Assembly (NCBI RefSeq): GCF_000980885.2
Contig: NZ_LBDA02000019.1
Coordinates: forward strand, 155,847-219,846
Direction: 5' to 3'
DNA: 64,000 nt
Origin: Streptomyces malaysiense
GTDB lineage: Bacteria; Actinomycetota; Actinomycetes; Streptomycetales; Streptomycetaceae
Made by a program: the position numbers and the translations under genes. Position 1 is the first letter of the stretch. Each line of letters starts with the position of its first letter. The notes under the pieces are model-generated. The model ran no database searches. It saw only the letters and a list, made by a program, of their open reading frames with translations, and was not told the origin of the DNA. This document shows positions 8,894 through 16,323 of the stretch, one piece after another.

Positions 8894-9523
8894 GTGGAAC
8901 TGGCCTATTACTCGGATTACGCCGTGCGACTCGTCAACACCGAGGAACCGACCAGGGGCAAGGACTGCCTGACCTCGGTCGAGGCCATCCGTGACCTCTT
9001 CGGCGTCAACGCGTCCGCGGCCCGCCGGGCCACCGATGCCGATGTGACCCGCTTCCGTTCGGTCCGGGCCCGGCTGCGCTCGGTCTTCGAGGCGGCCGAC
9101 GGGGGCGACGAGACGCTGGCGGTGGACCTGCTGAACTCGCTGCTGCTGGAGTTCCCGGTCAGCCCCCAGATCTCCGGCCACGACCACCGGGACGAGGACG
9201 ACCGCCCGCTGTGGCACATGCACCTGGCCGACCACCCCTCCAACGCCACCGCCGGCTATGCCGCGATCGCGGCGATGGGCCTCGCCTTCCACCTCACCGA
9301 GTACGGCGTGGACCGGCTCGGCCTGTGCCAGGCGACGCCCTGCCGCAACGCCTATCTGGACACCTCGACCAACCGCTCCCGGCGCTACTGTTCCGACCGC
9401 TGCGCCACCCGTGCCAACGTGGCCGCCTACCGGGCCCGCAAGCGCCTGGAGGCCGACCGGTCGCCGAGCAGCGGCCGTACGGCCGAGACGGCCCAGCCCA
9501 GCACGGCCAGCGGCGAACGCTGA
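8894..9523 (+). CDS. CGNR zinc-finger / ABATE-domain protein, putative regulator
   Basis: A 209-aa protein with the ABATE N-terminal domain typical of CGNR proteins (MELAYYSDYAVRLVNTEEPT) and a C-terminal zinc finger: LCQATPCRNAYLDTSTNRSRRYCSDRCATRANVAAYRARKR. The four cysteines (CxxxxC...CxxxC) and the basic tail fit the CGNR family, thought to bind DNA. The GTG at 8894 gives the conserved family N-terminus. Its 3' 97 bp overlap the convergent sodX gene. The proximity to sodX-sodN suggests, but does not prove, a link with nickel or superoxide metabolism. Confidence 0.82.
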   Translation: MELAYYSDYAVRLVNTEEPTRGKDCLTSVEAIRDLFGVNASAARRATDADVTRFRSVRARLRSVFEAADGGDETLAVDLLNSLLLEFPVSPQISGHDHRDEDDRPLWHMHLADHPSNATAGYAAIAAMGLAFHLTEYGVDRLGLCQATPCRNAYLDTSTNRSRRYCSDRCATRANVAAYRARKRLEADRSPSSGRTAETAQPSTASGER

Positions 9524-9891
9524 CCGGCCCTGAACGGCCGCATCCGCAGCCAGGCCCTCCCCAGCACCAGTTCCTCCGGCACCACCCCGTAGTCGGTGCT
9601 GTCCCCGCCCGCGTACGGGTTGTCGCCGAGCACCCACCAGCCGCCCTCGCGCCGCTCCGCGGCACGCTTGACCACCAGCAGGTCCTGCTGGAACGGATGG
9701 CGCAGTACGACGATGTCACCGGGCCTGACCGCGCCGCCGTAGCGCACCAGCAGCCGGTCGCCGTGCTGGAGCGTGGGCACCATGGACGGCCCCGTGACCT
9801 CGGCCAGCCCGAACGGCGCGGGCGGCCTGCCCCGCTCGCTCTCCTGCGACAGCTCCGGCATTCCCGGCACCTCCCCGGTCCGTTCCTCCAC
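9427..9891 (-). CDS. sodX: Nickel-type superoxide dismutase maturation protease
   Basis: A 154-aa S26-family signal-peptidase-like protease that removes the short leader of SodN so that the new N-terminal His can bind nickel. The catalytic Ser/Lys pair is visible as GPSMVPTL (Ser36) and LLVVKRAAE (Lys75), with box D-like GDNPYAGGDSTDYG. There is no strong N-terminal transmembrane anchor, as expected for SodX. It is divergent from sodN with 115 bp between starts. ATG at 9891 is used; an internal ATG (MPELSQ, 9861) is possible. The 3' end overlaps the CGNR gene by 97 bp on the other strand. Confidence 0.92.
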   Translation of the reverse strand: MEERTGEVPGMPELSQESERGRPPAPFGLAEVTGPSMVPTLQHGDRLLVRYGGAVRPGDIVVLRHPFQQDLLVVKRAAERREGGWWVLGDNPYAGGDSTDYGVVPEELVLGRAWLRMRPFRAGQRSPLAVLGWAVSAVRPLLGDRSASRRLRAR

Positions 9892-10006
9892 CAGTCCCAG
9901 TCTGACCCTGGACTTTTGTCCTAAGCCCTAGGGGGCACTCAGGAAAACAGCTCCGTCAGGGAGTAATGTCGCACCTGAGAAGACGATCACGAGGAAGGAA
10001 TGCTCC

Positions 10007-10402
10007 ATGCTTTCCCGCCTGTTTGCCCCCAAGGTCAAGGTCAGCGCCCACTGCGACCTGCCCTGCGGCGTGTACGACCCGGCCCAGGCCCGCATCGAGG
10101 CGGAGTCGGTCAAGGCCGTCCAGGAGAAGATGGCCGGCAACGACGACCCCCACTTCCAGGCCCGCGCCACCATCATCAAGGAGCAGCGCGCGGAGCTCGC
10201 GAAGCACCACGTCTCCGTCCTCTGGAGCGACTACTTCAAGGCCCCGCACTTCGAGAAGTACCCCGAGCTGCACCAGCTGGTCAACGACACCCTGAAGGCC
10301 CTCTCGGCCGCCAAGGCGTCCACCGACCCGGCGACGGGCCAGAAGGCGCTCGACTACATCGCCCAGATCGACAAGATCTTCTGGGAGACCAAGAAGGCCT
10401 GA
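10007..10402 (+). CDS. sodN: Nickel superoxide dismutase (Ni-SOD)
   Basis: A 131-aa precursor converting superoxide to O2 and H2O2 in the cytoplasm as a homohexamer. The 14-residue leader MLSRLFAPKVKVSA is followed by the nickel hook HCDLPCGVYDP: after cleavage by SodX, His1, Cys2 and Cys6 coordinate nickel. The remaining 106 residues form the helical bundle (EKMAGNDDPHFQARATIIKEQR, HHVSVLWSDYFKAPHFEKYP). The ribosome-binding site GGAAGGA lies at 9993-9999. A strong terminator follows at 10458. In S. coelicolor Ni-SOD and Fe-SOD are inversely regulated by nickel through Nur and a small RNA made from the sodF 3' UTR that targets the sodN leader; the same control is likely here. Confidence 0.97.
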   Translation: MLSRLFAPKVKVSAHCDLPCGVYDPAQARIEAESVKAVQEKMAGNDDPHFQARATIIKEQRAELAKHHVSVLWSDYFKAPHFEKYPELHQLVNDTLKALSAAKASTDPATGQKALDYIAQIDKIFWETKKA

Positions 10403-10457
10403 CCTCTCGGTCACGCCGCCCGACCCGCGATTTCCTCCTGTCGCTCGGTCCACTTGC

Positions 10458-10517
10458 CCGCACCCGGCCCACGGGACTCCGATCACGGTGTCCGTGGGGG
10501 CCGGGTGCGGTCCTTTT
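10458..10517 (+). terminator. Intrinsic terminator of sodN
   Basis: CCGCACCCGGCCC-ACGG at 10458-10474 pairs with CCGT-GGGGGCCGGGTGCGG at 10492-10510, followed by TCCTTTTT. This is a classical rho-independent terminator with a T-run. Confidence 0.85.
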
Positions 10518-10526
10518 TCGCGGGGG

Positions 10527-10754
10527 TCAGTGCAGCTGGGGCACGATCAGGTAGATGCCGTAGCCCACCACCACCGCGCAGGCCAGGAAGCACAGTCCCG
10601 CCTGCGCGCGGGCCAGGGCGGTGGCGGGGCCCGCGCGCCGGTCGGCGGCGCGGGAGAGGCCCAGGACGCCGAGGGTGAAGACGACGACCACGGCGACGGT
10701 GACGCCGAGGCTGACCGCGGCGACCCGGACGAGGGCGGACCAGTCGATGTGCAT
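10527..10754 (-). CDS. Small two-helix membrane protein linked to PiT transporter
   Basis: A 75-aa protein with two hydrophobic helices (residues about 8-33 and 52-72) separated by a basic loop RAADRRAGP. ATG at 10754, 16 bp after the phosphate transporter stop, so it is co-transcribed with it. High GC3 and this position support a real gene. I recall the same small gene next to pit in other Streptomyces; its function is unknown, perhaps a transporter accessory subunit. Confidence 0.75.
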   Translation of the reverse strand: MHIDWSALVRVAAVSLGVTVAVVVVFTLGVLGLSRAADRRAGPATALARAQAGLCFLACAVVVGYGIYLIVPQLH

Positions 10755-10770
10755 GGCGGACTCCCGGGGT

Positions 10771-11925
10771 TCAGACGGCCGAACCGACGTCGGTGGGGGT
10801 CTGGGAGCGGATGGTGACCTCGTGGTGGTCGTTGACGTTGTCGGCGTGCACCGGGTTGCGGCGGGAGACGGCGACGACGCCCAGGGCGAGCGCGAGCGCC
10901 ACCAGGGCGACGACCACCGTGCCCACGTTGCCGCCGTGCTTGACCACGCTCGCCGCGAGACCGCCGACCAGCGCGGCGAACGGCAGGGTGATCAGCCAGG
11001 CCAGCGCCATCCGCCCGGCCACGCCCCAGCGGACCTCCGCGAGCCGGCGGCCGAGTCCCGCGCCCAGGATGCTGCCGGAGGCGACCTGGGTGGTGGACAG
11101 GGCGAAGCCGAGATGGGCGGAGGTGAGGATCACCGCAGTGGACGCCGTCTCGGCGGCGAAGCCCTGCGGCGACTGGATCTCCGTCAGGCCCTTGCCCATG
11201 GTGCGGATGATCCGCCAGCCGCCCAGATAGGTGCCGAGGCCGATCGCGAGGCCGGCGGAGCCGACCACCCAGACCGGCGGCCCGGCGTCATGGCCGAGCG
11301 CGCCCGCGGAGATCAGGGTCAGCGTGATCACGCCCATGGTCTTCTGCGCGTCGTTGGTGCCGTGCGCGAGGGAGACCAGGGACGCGGAGGCGACCTGGCC
11401 GAGCCGGAAGCCCTTGGTCACCCGGTCCTGGCGGGCGCGGGCGGAGAGCAGATAGGCGAGGTAGGTGGCGGCGCAGGCGGCCACGCCGGCCACCACCGGG
11501 GAGACGACGGCGGGCAGCAGCACCTTGTCGAGCACCTGGTCGAAGTGTACGCCCTTGGACCCCGCGCCGACCCAGACCGCGCCGATCAGCCCGCCGAAGA
11601 GGGCGTGCGAGGAACTGGAGGGCAGCCCGGCGAGCCAGGTCGCCAGGTTCCACAGGATCGCCCCGACCAGCCCGGCGAAGATCATCGCTGGGGTGACCAG
11701 GGCGTCGTCCACGATGCCTCCGGAGATCGTCCGGGCCACCTCGGTGGACAGGAAGGCGCCCGCGATATTGAGAACACCGCTGATCAGGACCGCGATTCTG
11801 GGCCGGAGCGCGCCGGTGGCGATGGAGGTGGCCATCGCGTTCGCGGTGTCATGGAACCCGTTCGTGAAGTCGAACGCCAGCGCCGTCACGATGACGACCG
11901 CCACGAGCAACGTGATGTGGTCCAT
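10771..11925 (-). CDS. Low-affinity inorganic phosphate transporter, PiT family
   Basis: A 384-aa permease for metal-phosphate symport. The duplicated PiT signatures are FDFTNGFHDTANAMATSI near residue 20 and SLAHGTNDAQKTMGVITL near residue 200. About ten transmembrane segments can be counted, with a polar C-terminal tail ending SQTPTDVGSAV. The ATG at 11925 gives the standard family N-terminus (MDHITLLVAVVIVTALAFDF); its ribosome-binding site (GGAG) is unusually close. No PhoU-like partner (DUF47) precedes it here, unlike many pit operons. A small membrane protein gene follows. Confidence 0.93.
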   Translation of the reverse strand: MDHITLLVAVVIVTALAFDFTNGFHDTANAMATSIATGALRPRIAVLISGVLNIAGAFLSTEVARTISGGIVDDALVTPAMIFAGLVGAILWNLATWLAGLPSSSSHALFGGLIGAVWVGAGSKGVHFDQVLDKVLLPAVVSPVVAGVAACAATYLAYLLSARARQDRVTKGFRLGQVASASLVSLAHGTNDAQKTMGVITLTLISAGALGHDAGPPVWVVGSAGLAIGLGTYLGGWRIIRTMGKGLTEIQSPQGFAAETASTAVILTSAHLGFALSTTQVASGSILGAGLGRRLAEVRWGVAGRMALAWLITLPFAALVGGLAASVVKHGGNVGTVVVALVALALALGVVAVSRRNPVHADNVNDHHEVTIRSQTPTDVGSAV

Positions 11926-12066
11926 GACTCCAGCCAACCAAGACCCGGCCGATTCCGCGCGAACTGGGAGCGGACGCCCGGGAGCGCCGGGGCGCGGACG
12001 GGGTGGAGAAGGCGGGCCGGGACGTTCCCGTCCCCGGCGCCGGCGGGCTGTGCCAAGCTGGTGGGC

Positions 12067-12465
12067 GTGAGCCTGGAGGATCTGCGGCGGCTGCGCCGGG
12101 TACGGGACCGGATGGACCGGGAGTACGCGGAGCCGCTCGACATGAGCGAGCTGGCGCGCGGCGCCCTGATGTCCCCCGGGCATTTCCAGCGCAGCTTCCG
12201 CAGGGCGTTCGGGGAGACGCCGTACAGCTATCTCATGACCCGCCGCATCGAGCGGGCCAAGGCGCTGCTGCGCCGGGGCGACCTCACGGTGACCGAGGTG
12301 TGCCTGGCCGTGGGGTGTACGTCGCTGGGGTCCTTCAGTTCCCGCTTCACCGAGTTGGTCGGCCGGACGCCGAGCGCCTACCGGGCCGCCTCGCACGAAC
12401 CGGCCGCGGTGATCCCCTCCTGCGTGGCCCGCACCTTCACCCGGCCACGCCGCCGCCCCTACTGA
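12067..12465 (+). CDS. AraC-family regulator consisting of the DNA-binding domain only
   Basis: A 132-aa regulator made almost only of the two AraC helix-turn-helices: MSELARGALMSPGHFQRSFRRAFGETPYSYLMTRRIERA and LTVTEVCLAVGCTSLGSFSSRFTELVGRTPSAYR. The C-terminus is short and basic (TRPRRRPY). GTG at 12067 gives MSLEDLRRLRRVRDRMD; GTG at 12061 is an alternative. It lies 65 bp upstream of a VOC protein gene in the same direction, a pairing common in Streptomyces, so it probably controls that neighbour. Confidence 0.85.
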   Translation: MSLEDLRRLRRVRDRMDREYAEPLDMSELARGALMSPGHFQRSFRRAFGETPYSYLMTRRIERAKALLRRGDLTVTEVCLAVGCTSLGSFSSRFTELVGRTPSAYRAASHEPAAVIPSCVARTFTRPRRRPY

Positions 12466-12530
12466 TCTCCTCCCCGGCCGTTCCCCGGAAGCCGCGCGCG
12501 CCCGCGTCCCGACCGGCCTAGCGTGAACGC

Positions 12531-12947
12531 ATGGACGTACGACTCGCGCAGTGCTTCATCGCCGTGGACGACCACGACAAGGCCCTCGCCTTCTACCGCG
12601 ACATCCTCGGCCTGGAGGTCCGCAACGACGTGGGCTTCGAGGGGATGCGATGGGTGACCGTCGGCTCCCCGCACCAGCCGGACGTGGAGATCGTGCTGGA
12701 GCCCCCGGGCGCCAACCCGGACGCCTCCCCGGCCGACCGGCAGGCGCTGGCCGAACTGCTCGCCAAGGGCATGCTGCGCGGGGTCATCCTGACCACCGAC
12801 GACTGCGACGCGCTGTGGGAGCGGCTGCGCGAGTCCGGCGCCGATGTCCTCCAGGAGCCGACCGATCAGCCGTGGGGCGTCCGCGACTGCGCCTTCCGCG
12901 ACCCGGCGGGCAATCTGCTGCGCTGCTTCCAGCGCCCGGCGGCCTGA
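12531..12947 (+). CDS. VOC / glyoxalase-like domain protein
   Basis: A 138-aa protein with the paired beta-alpha-beta-beta-beta fold of the vicinal oxygen chelate superfamily: CFIAVDDHDKALAFYRDILGLEVRNDV and, in the second half, VILTTDDCDALWERLRESGADVLQEPTDQPWGVRDCAFRDPAGNLLRCFQ. Such proteins are dioxygenases, glyoxalases or resistance proteins; the substrate is unknown. It follows the AraC-type regulator. Confidence 0.85.
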   Translation: MDVRLAQCFIAVDDHDKALAFYRDILGLEVRNDVGFEGMRWVTVGSPHQPDVEIVLEPPGANPDASPADRQALAELLAKGMLRGVILTTDDCDALWERLRESGADVLQEPTDQPWGVRDCAFRDPAGNLLRCFQRPAA

Positions 12948-12983
12948 ACTCCCCACCTGGACCGCCCCACGGCCCCCGGGACC

Positions 12984-13316
12984 TCACCCCCAGGGTTCCA
13001 CGGCCGCCACGGCGCTCACCGGCAGCGGTCCGTAGAGATGCGGGAACTCCTCACCGCCCGGCTTCACCGGTTCGTACTTCAACGGCGCGTCGAGCAGCGC
13101 CGGGTCCACCACCAGGACCACCAGTTCGTCCGGGCCGTCGTACGCGCCGTACAGGAACGCGGCGACGGACGGGAGTTGCTCGCGGGAGGAGAAGTGGATG
13201 AAGCCCACCTGGTCGAGGGTGCGGCCCCGGGTGGACACCTCGTAGGTGCCCCGCTCGCGGGCCGCCTCCCACAGGGAGCGTTCGGTGATGTGGACGACGC
13301 TGGACGGTTTCGGCAT
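12984..13316 (-). CDS. DUF952 domain protein
   Basis: A 110-aa protein with the whole-length DUF952 pattern: VVHITERSLWEAARERGTYEV, VGFIHFSSREQLPSVAAFLYG, LVVLVVDPALLDAPLKYEP and FPHLYGPLPVSAVAAVEPW. The fold resembles ADP-ribosyltransferase-like proteins and the function is unknown. ATG at 13316. It is convergent with the VOC gene and downstream, in the same direction, of the encapsulin operon but separated from it by a hairpin. Confidence 0.85.
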   Translation of the reverse strand: MPKPSSVVHITERSLWEAARERGTYEVSTRGRTLDQVGFIHFSSREQLPSVAAFLYGAYDGPDELVVLVVDPALLDAPLKYEPVKPGGEEFPHLYGPLPVSAVAAVEPWG

Positions 13317-13332
13317 GGCTTCACGGTAGACG

Positions 13333-13369
13333 GCGGGCCCCGTGAACTGTGGGGATTCACGGGACCCGC
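13333..13369 (-). terminator. Hairpin after the encapsulin/polyprenyl synthase operon
   Basis: GCGGG(C)CCCGTGAA pairs with TTCACGGG(A)CCCGC, loop CTGTGGGGA. It lies between the polyprenyl synthase stop (13474) and the DUF952 start and would end leftward transcripts of the operon. Confidence 0.55.
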
Positions 13370-13473
13370 CGACCGGAGCCCCCGGGACACCGTGCGGGGT
13401 CAGGAGCCGCACGGGCCCGGGGACCCCGGGTCCTCGGGGCCGCCGGCGGGGCCGGCGGCGTGGACCGCGACGC

Positions 13474-14610
13474 TCAGCTGCTGCGCCGGGTCACGAACTC
13501 GGCGAGGGCGAGCAGCCCGCCCGCCGCCTCCGGGTCCGGGATGGCTCGGGCCAGTTCCTGCACCGCGCGGGCCATCCGGTCGGCCGCCTCCGCCTGCGCC
13601 CAGTCCCGGCCGCCCGCCCGCTCCACGGCCAGCGCCGTCCGGGCCGTGCCCTCGCTGTCCCCGGTGACGTACGGCTTCGCGTACAGCGCGGCGAGTTCGG
13701 CCGCCGCCGGGGTGCCGGAGACCAGCGCCGCCACCACCGGCAGGGACTTCTTGCGGGCCGCGAGATCGGCACCGGCCGGTTTGCCGGTGCGCAGCGGCTC
13801 ACCCCATATGCCGATGACGTCGTCGATCAGCTGGAAGGCGAGCCCCGCCTGACGGCCGAAGCCGTCCAGCGCGGCCACCTCCTCGGGCCCCGCGCCCGCG
13901 TACAGCGCGCCGAGGGCGCAGGCGCAGCCGAGCAGGGCCCCCGTCTTCGCCTCGGCCATGGCGAGCGCCTCGTCCAGCGTGACCTCGTCCGGGGCGCGGT
14001 GCTCCAGGTCGGTGTCGGAGTGCTGACCGGCGCACAGCTCCATCACGCAGTCCGCGAGCCGGGCGGCGGCCGAAGCCGCGGCCGGGTGCGGATCCTCGGC
14101 CAGCAGACGCAGCGCGAGCGCCTGCAGCGCGTCCCCGGCGAGGATCGCGTCGGCGTCCCCGAACACGGTCCAGGCCGTGGGCCGGTGCCTGCGGGTGGGG
14201 TCCCGGTCCATCACGTCGTCGTGCAGCAGTGTGAAGTTGTGGACCAGTTCCACCGCCGCCGCGGCCGGTACGGCGGCCTTCCGAGCCGCCGTACCGCCGA
14301 GCGCGGTGGCCGCGGCGAGCACCAGGGCCGGGCGGATCGCCTTGCCCGCGTGGCCCGCGGCCGGGCTGCCGTCCACGTGCTCCCAGCCGAAGTGGTAGCG
14401 CGCGATCCGGCGCATGGAGCCGGGCAGCGACTCGACGGCGGCACGCATCGCCGGGTCGGCCAGGGCCCGGCTCCGCTCCAGCAGCGCCGGGGCCTCCTGC
14501 CCGTCGTACGGGCCGGGGCCGGTGTCACCGGTCCCCCGCCGTCTCTCCGGTGCGCCGGGGTACGGCGCACCGGAGAGACGTTGTTCGGTCTCCGTCATGG
14601 ACTCGGCCAT
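13474..14610 (-). CDS. Polyprenyl diphosphate synthase, probable Family 2B encapsulin cargo
   Basis: A 378-aa isoprenyl diphosphate synthase that condenses isopentenyl diphosphate with allylic diphosphates. The first Asp-rich motif is LLHDDVMDRDPTRRHRPTAW (DDxxD followed by the conserved RR...PT). The second is FQLIDDVIGIWGEP, where the usual third Asp is Gly (DDxxG). Also visible are GKAIRPAL near the N-terminus and AEAKTGALLG. Residues 1-40 (MAESMTETEQRLSGAPYPGAPERRRGTGDTGPGPYDG...) are Pro/Gly-rich and disordered, unlike ordinary synthases, and match the disordered N-terminal targeting extensions of Family 2 encapsulin cargo. ATG at 14610 has GAGGGGGAG upstream. It lies 112 bp downstream of the encapsulin gene. 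Confidence 0.88.
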   Translation of the reverse strand: MAESMTETEQRLSGAPYPGAPERRRGTGDTGPGPYDGQEAPALLERSRALADPAMRAAVESLPGSMRRIARYHFGWEHVDGSPAAGHAGKAIRPALVLAAATALGGTAARKAAVPAAAAVELVHNFTLLHDDVMDRDPTRRHRPTAWTVFGDADAILAGDALQALALRLLAEDPHPAAASAAARLADCVMELCAGQHSDTDLEHRAPDEVTLDEALAMAEAKTGALLGCACALGALYAGAGPEEVAALDGFGRQAGLAFQLIDDVIGIWGEPLRTGKPAGADLAARKKSLPVVAALVSGTPAAAELAALYAKPYVTGDSEGTARTALAVERAGGRDWAQAEAADRMARAVQELARAIPDPEAAGGLLALAEFVTRRSS

Positions 14611-14722
14611 GTCTCCCCCTCGCCAGGTCCGCGGGCATCGGCGGATCCTGCCCGGCCGGACGCGTACCCCGAGGGTGTACCCGTCCGGGTGGCCGGGGAC
14701 ACGGCCGCGACGTGCGGAAACG

Positions 14723-16129
14723 TCACCTCCAGCGGCCGATTTCGACGTTCTCCAGCACACCGAGCGCGTCGGGCACCAGGACGGCGGCCGAGTAGTAGGC
14801 CGTGACCAGGTACTTGATGACCGCCTGCTCGTTGATACCCATGAAGCGGACGGACAGGCTCGGCTCGATCTCGTCCGGGATGCCCGACTGCCGCAGGCCG
14901 ATGACGCCCTGCTCGTCCTCGCCGGTGCGCATCGCGATGATCGAGGTGGTGCGGGCCTCGCTGATCGGGATCTTGCCGCAGGGGAAGAGGGGCACCCCGC
15001 GCCAGGTGGGGATGCGGTTGCCGCCCATGTCGATGGTCTCCGGCACCAGCCCCCGCTTGTTCAGCTCGCGGCCGAACGCGGCGATCGCGCGCGGGTGGGC
15101 GAGGAACAGCTTGGTCCCGCGGCGGCGACTGAGCAGTTCGTCCATGTCGTCCGGGCTGGGCACGCCGTCGTGCGGCTGGATCCGCTGGTCGTACTCGCAG
15201 TTGCTGAGCAGACCGAACTCCGGGTTGTTGATCAGCTCGTGCTCCTGGCGCTCCTTCAGCGCCTCGACCGTGAGCCGCAGCTGCTGCTCGGTCTGGTTCA
15301 TCGGCTGGTTGTAGAGGTCGGCGACGCGGGAGTGGACGCGCAGCACGGTCTGGGCGATGCTCAGCTCGTACTCGCGGGGCCGGGCCTCGTAGTCGACGAA
15401 GGTGTGCGGGATGTCGGGCTCGCCGGAGTGGCCCGCGGCCAGGTCGACGGTCTTCTCACCGTACTTGTTGGTGCGCTGCTCCGGGATCGAGCGCAGCTGG
15501 GCCAGGTGGTCGCGCAGGGACTCGGAGCGCTCGGCGATCTGCTCGAAGTCCTGGCGGCTGAGGATGAGCACGGTGCTCGCGGTGTCCGCGCGGACCGTGT
15601 ACTCCCAGATGGCGTCCGGGTCGACCAGCGCCTGGTCGCCGAAGTAGGAGCCGTCGGCGAGGACGCCGAGGACCGAGTCGTCGCCGTAGGGGCCGGTGCC
15701 GATCTTCTCGACGCGGCCGTGGGCCAGCAGGTGGACCCCGTCGTTGCGGTTGCCGAAGTCGGCGATCACCTCGCCGGGGGCGAAGTCGCGCTGGCGGCAG
15801 CGCCGGGCCAGCTCGGCCAGCACCTCCTCGTCCTCGTACGACCGCAGGGCCGGGAGTTCGCCGAGTTCGGCGGGGATGACCTCGACCTGTCCCCCGGTCT
15901 TGACGAAGGTGATGCGGCCGTCGCCGACGGCGTACGTCAGCCGGCGGTTCACCCGGTACGTGCCGCCCTGGACGTCGACCCAGGGGAGCGTGCGCAGCAG
16001 CCAGCGGGAGCTGATCTCCTGCATCTGCGGAACGGACTTGGTGGTGGTGGCCAGGTTCCGCGCTGCCGCGGTCCCGAGGGACTGCTGCGGCTTGCCCTGA
16101 TCCGTGCGGAGCTCTTCGCCTACCGACAT
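14723..16129 (-). CDS. Family 2B encapsulin shell protein with cyclic-nucleotide-binding domain (EshA-like)
   Basis: A 468-aa protein. An HK97-type shell fold (residues about 1-85 and 215-468) is interrupted by a cyclic-nucleotide-binding domain at about residues 95-205 ([56 protein letters not shown]). The shell part includes [19 protein letters not shown] and [25 protein letters not shown]. These features and the length match S. griseus EshA and Family 2B encapsulins, which form hollow protein shells around a cargo enzyme. ATG at 16129 has GGGAGGG 9 bases upstream. The next gene in the operon is a polyprenyl synthase, one of the known cargo types. The nucleotide ligand is not known. Confidence 0.9.
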   Translation of the reverse strand: MSVGEELRTDQGKPQQSLGTAAARNLATTTKSVPQMQEISSRWLLRTLPWVDVQGGTYRVNRRLTYAVGDGRITFVKTGGQVEVIPAELGELPALRSYEDEEVLAELARRCRQRDFAPGEVIADFGNRNDGVHLLAHGRVEKIGTGPYGDDSVLGVLADGSYFGDQALVDPDAIWEYTVRADTASTVLILSRQDFEQIAERSESLRDHLAQLRSIPEQRTNKYGEKTVDLAAGHSGEPDIPHTFVDYEARPREYELSIAQTVLRVHSRVADLYNQPMNQTEQQLRLTVEALKERQEHELINNPEFGLLSNCEYDQRIQPHDGVPSPDDMDELLSRRRGTKLFLAHPRAIAAFGRELNKRGLVPETIDMGGNRIPTWRGVPLFPCGKIPISEARTTSIIAMRTGEDEQGVIGLRQSGIPDEIEPSLSVRFMGINEQAVIKYLVTAYYSAAVLVPDALGVLENVEIGRWR

Positions 16130-16323
16130 GTGGAAATGCCCTCCCATGTAATGCACCGGTCGCAACGGGCCGGTCTCGCGTCGAGCGTCCCATCACGCAC
16201 GGTCGCCACGCCATTACCCGAAAGAGGGGGAATGGATCATCGCACTAGTGGGCAGAAAGGAGGACCACGTAAACGGGGGGCGACGATCGGGTGCGGGTCC
16301 GCGGGGTCGGCGACAATGACTCC

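Noticed and set aside
13474..16129. 2-methylisoborneol biosynthesis operon
   Set aside because: The encapsulin resembles those in 2-MIB loci, but no 2-MIB cyclase or GPP methyltransferase gene is adjacent; the only terpene cyclase in the window is epi-isozizaene synthase, 20 kb away.
16256..16263. Perfect AAAGGAGG Shine-Dalgarno between the encapsulin and PLP-enzyme genes
   Set aside because: No start codon lies 5-12 bases downstream in any frame, so it does not mark a gene start; probably chance.
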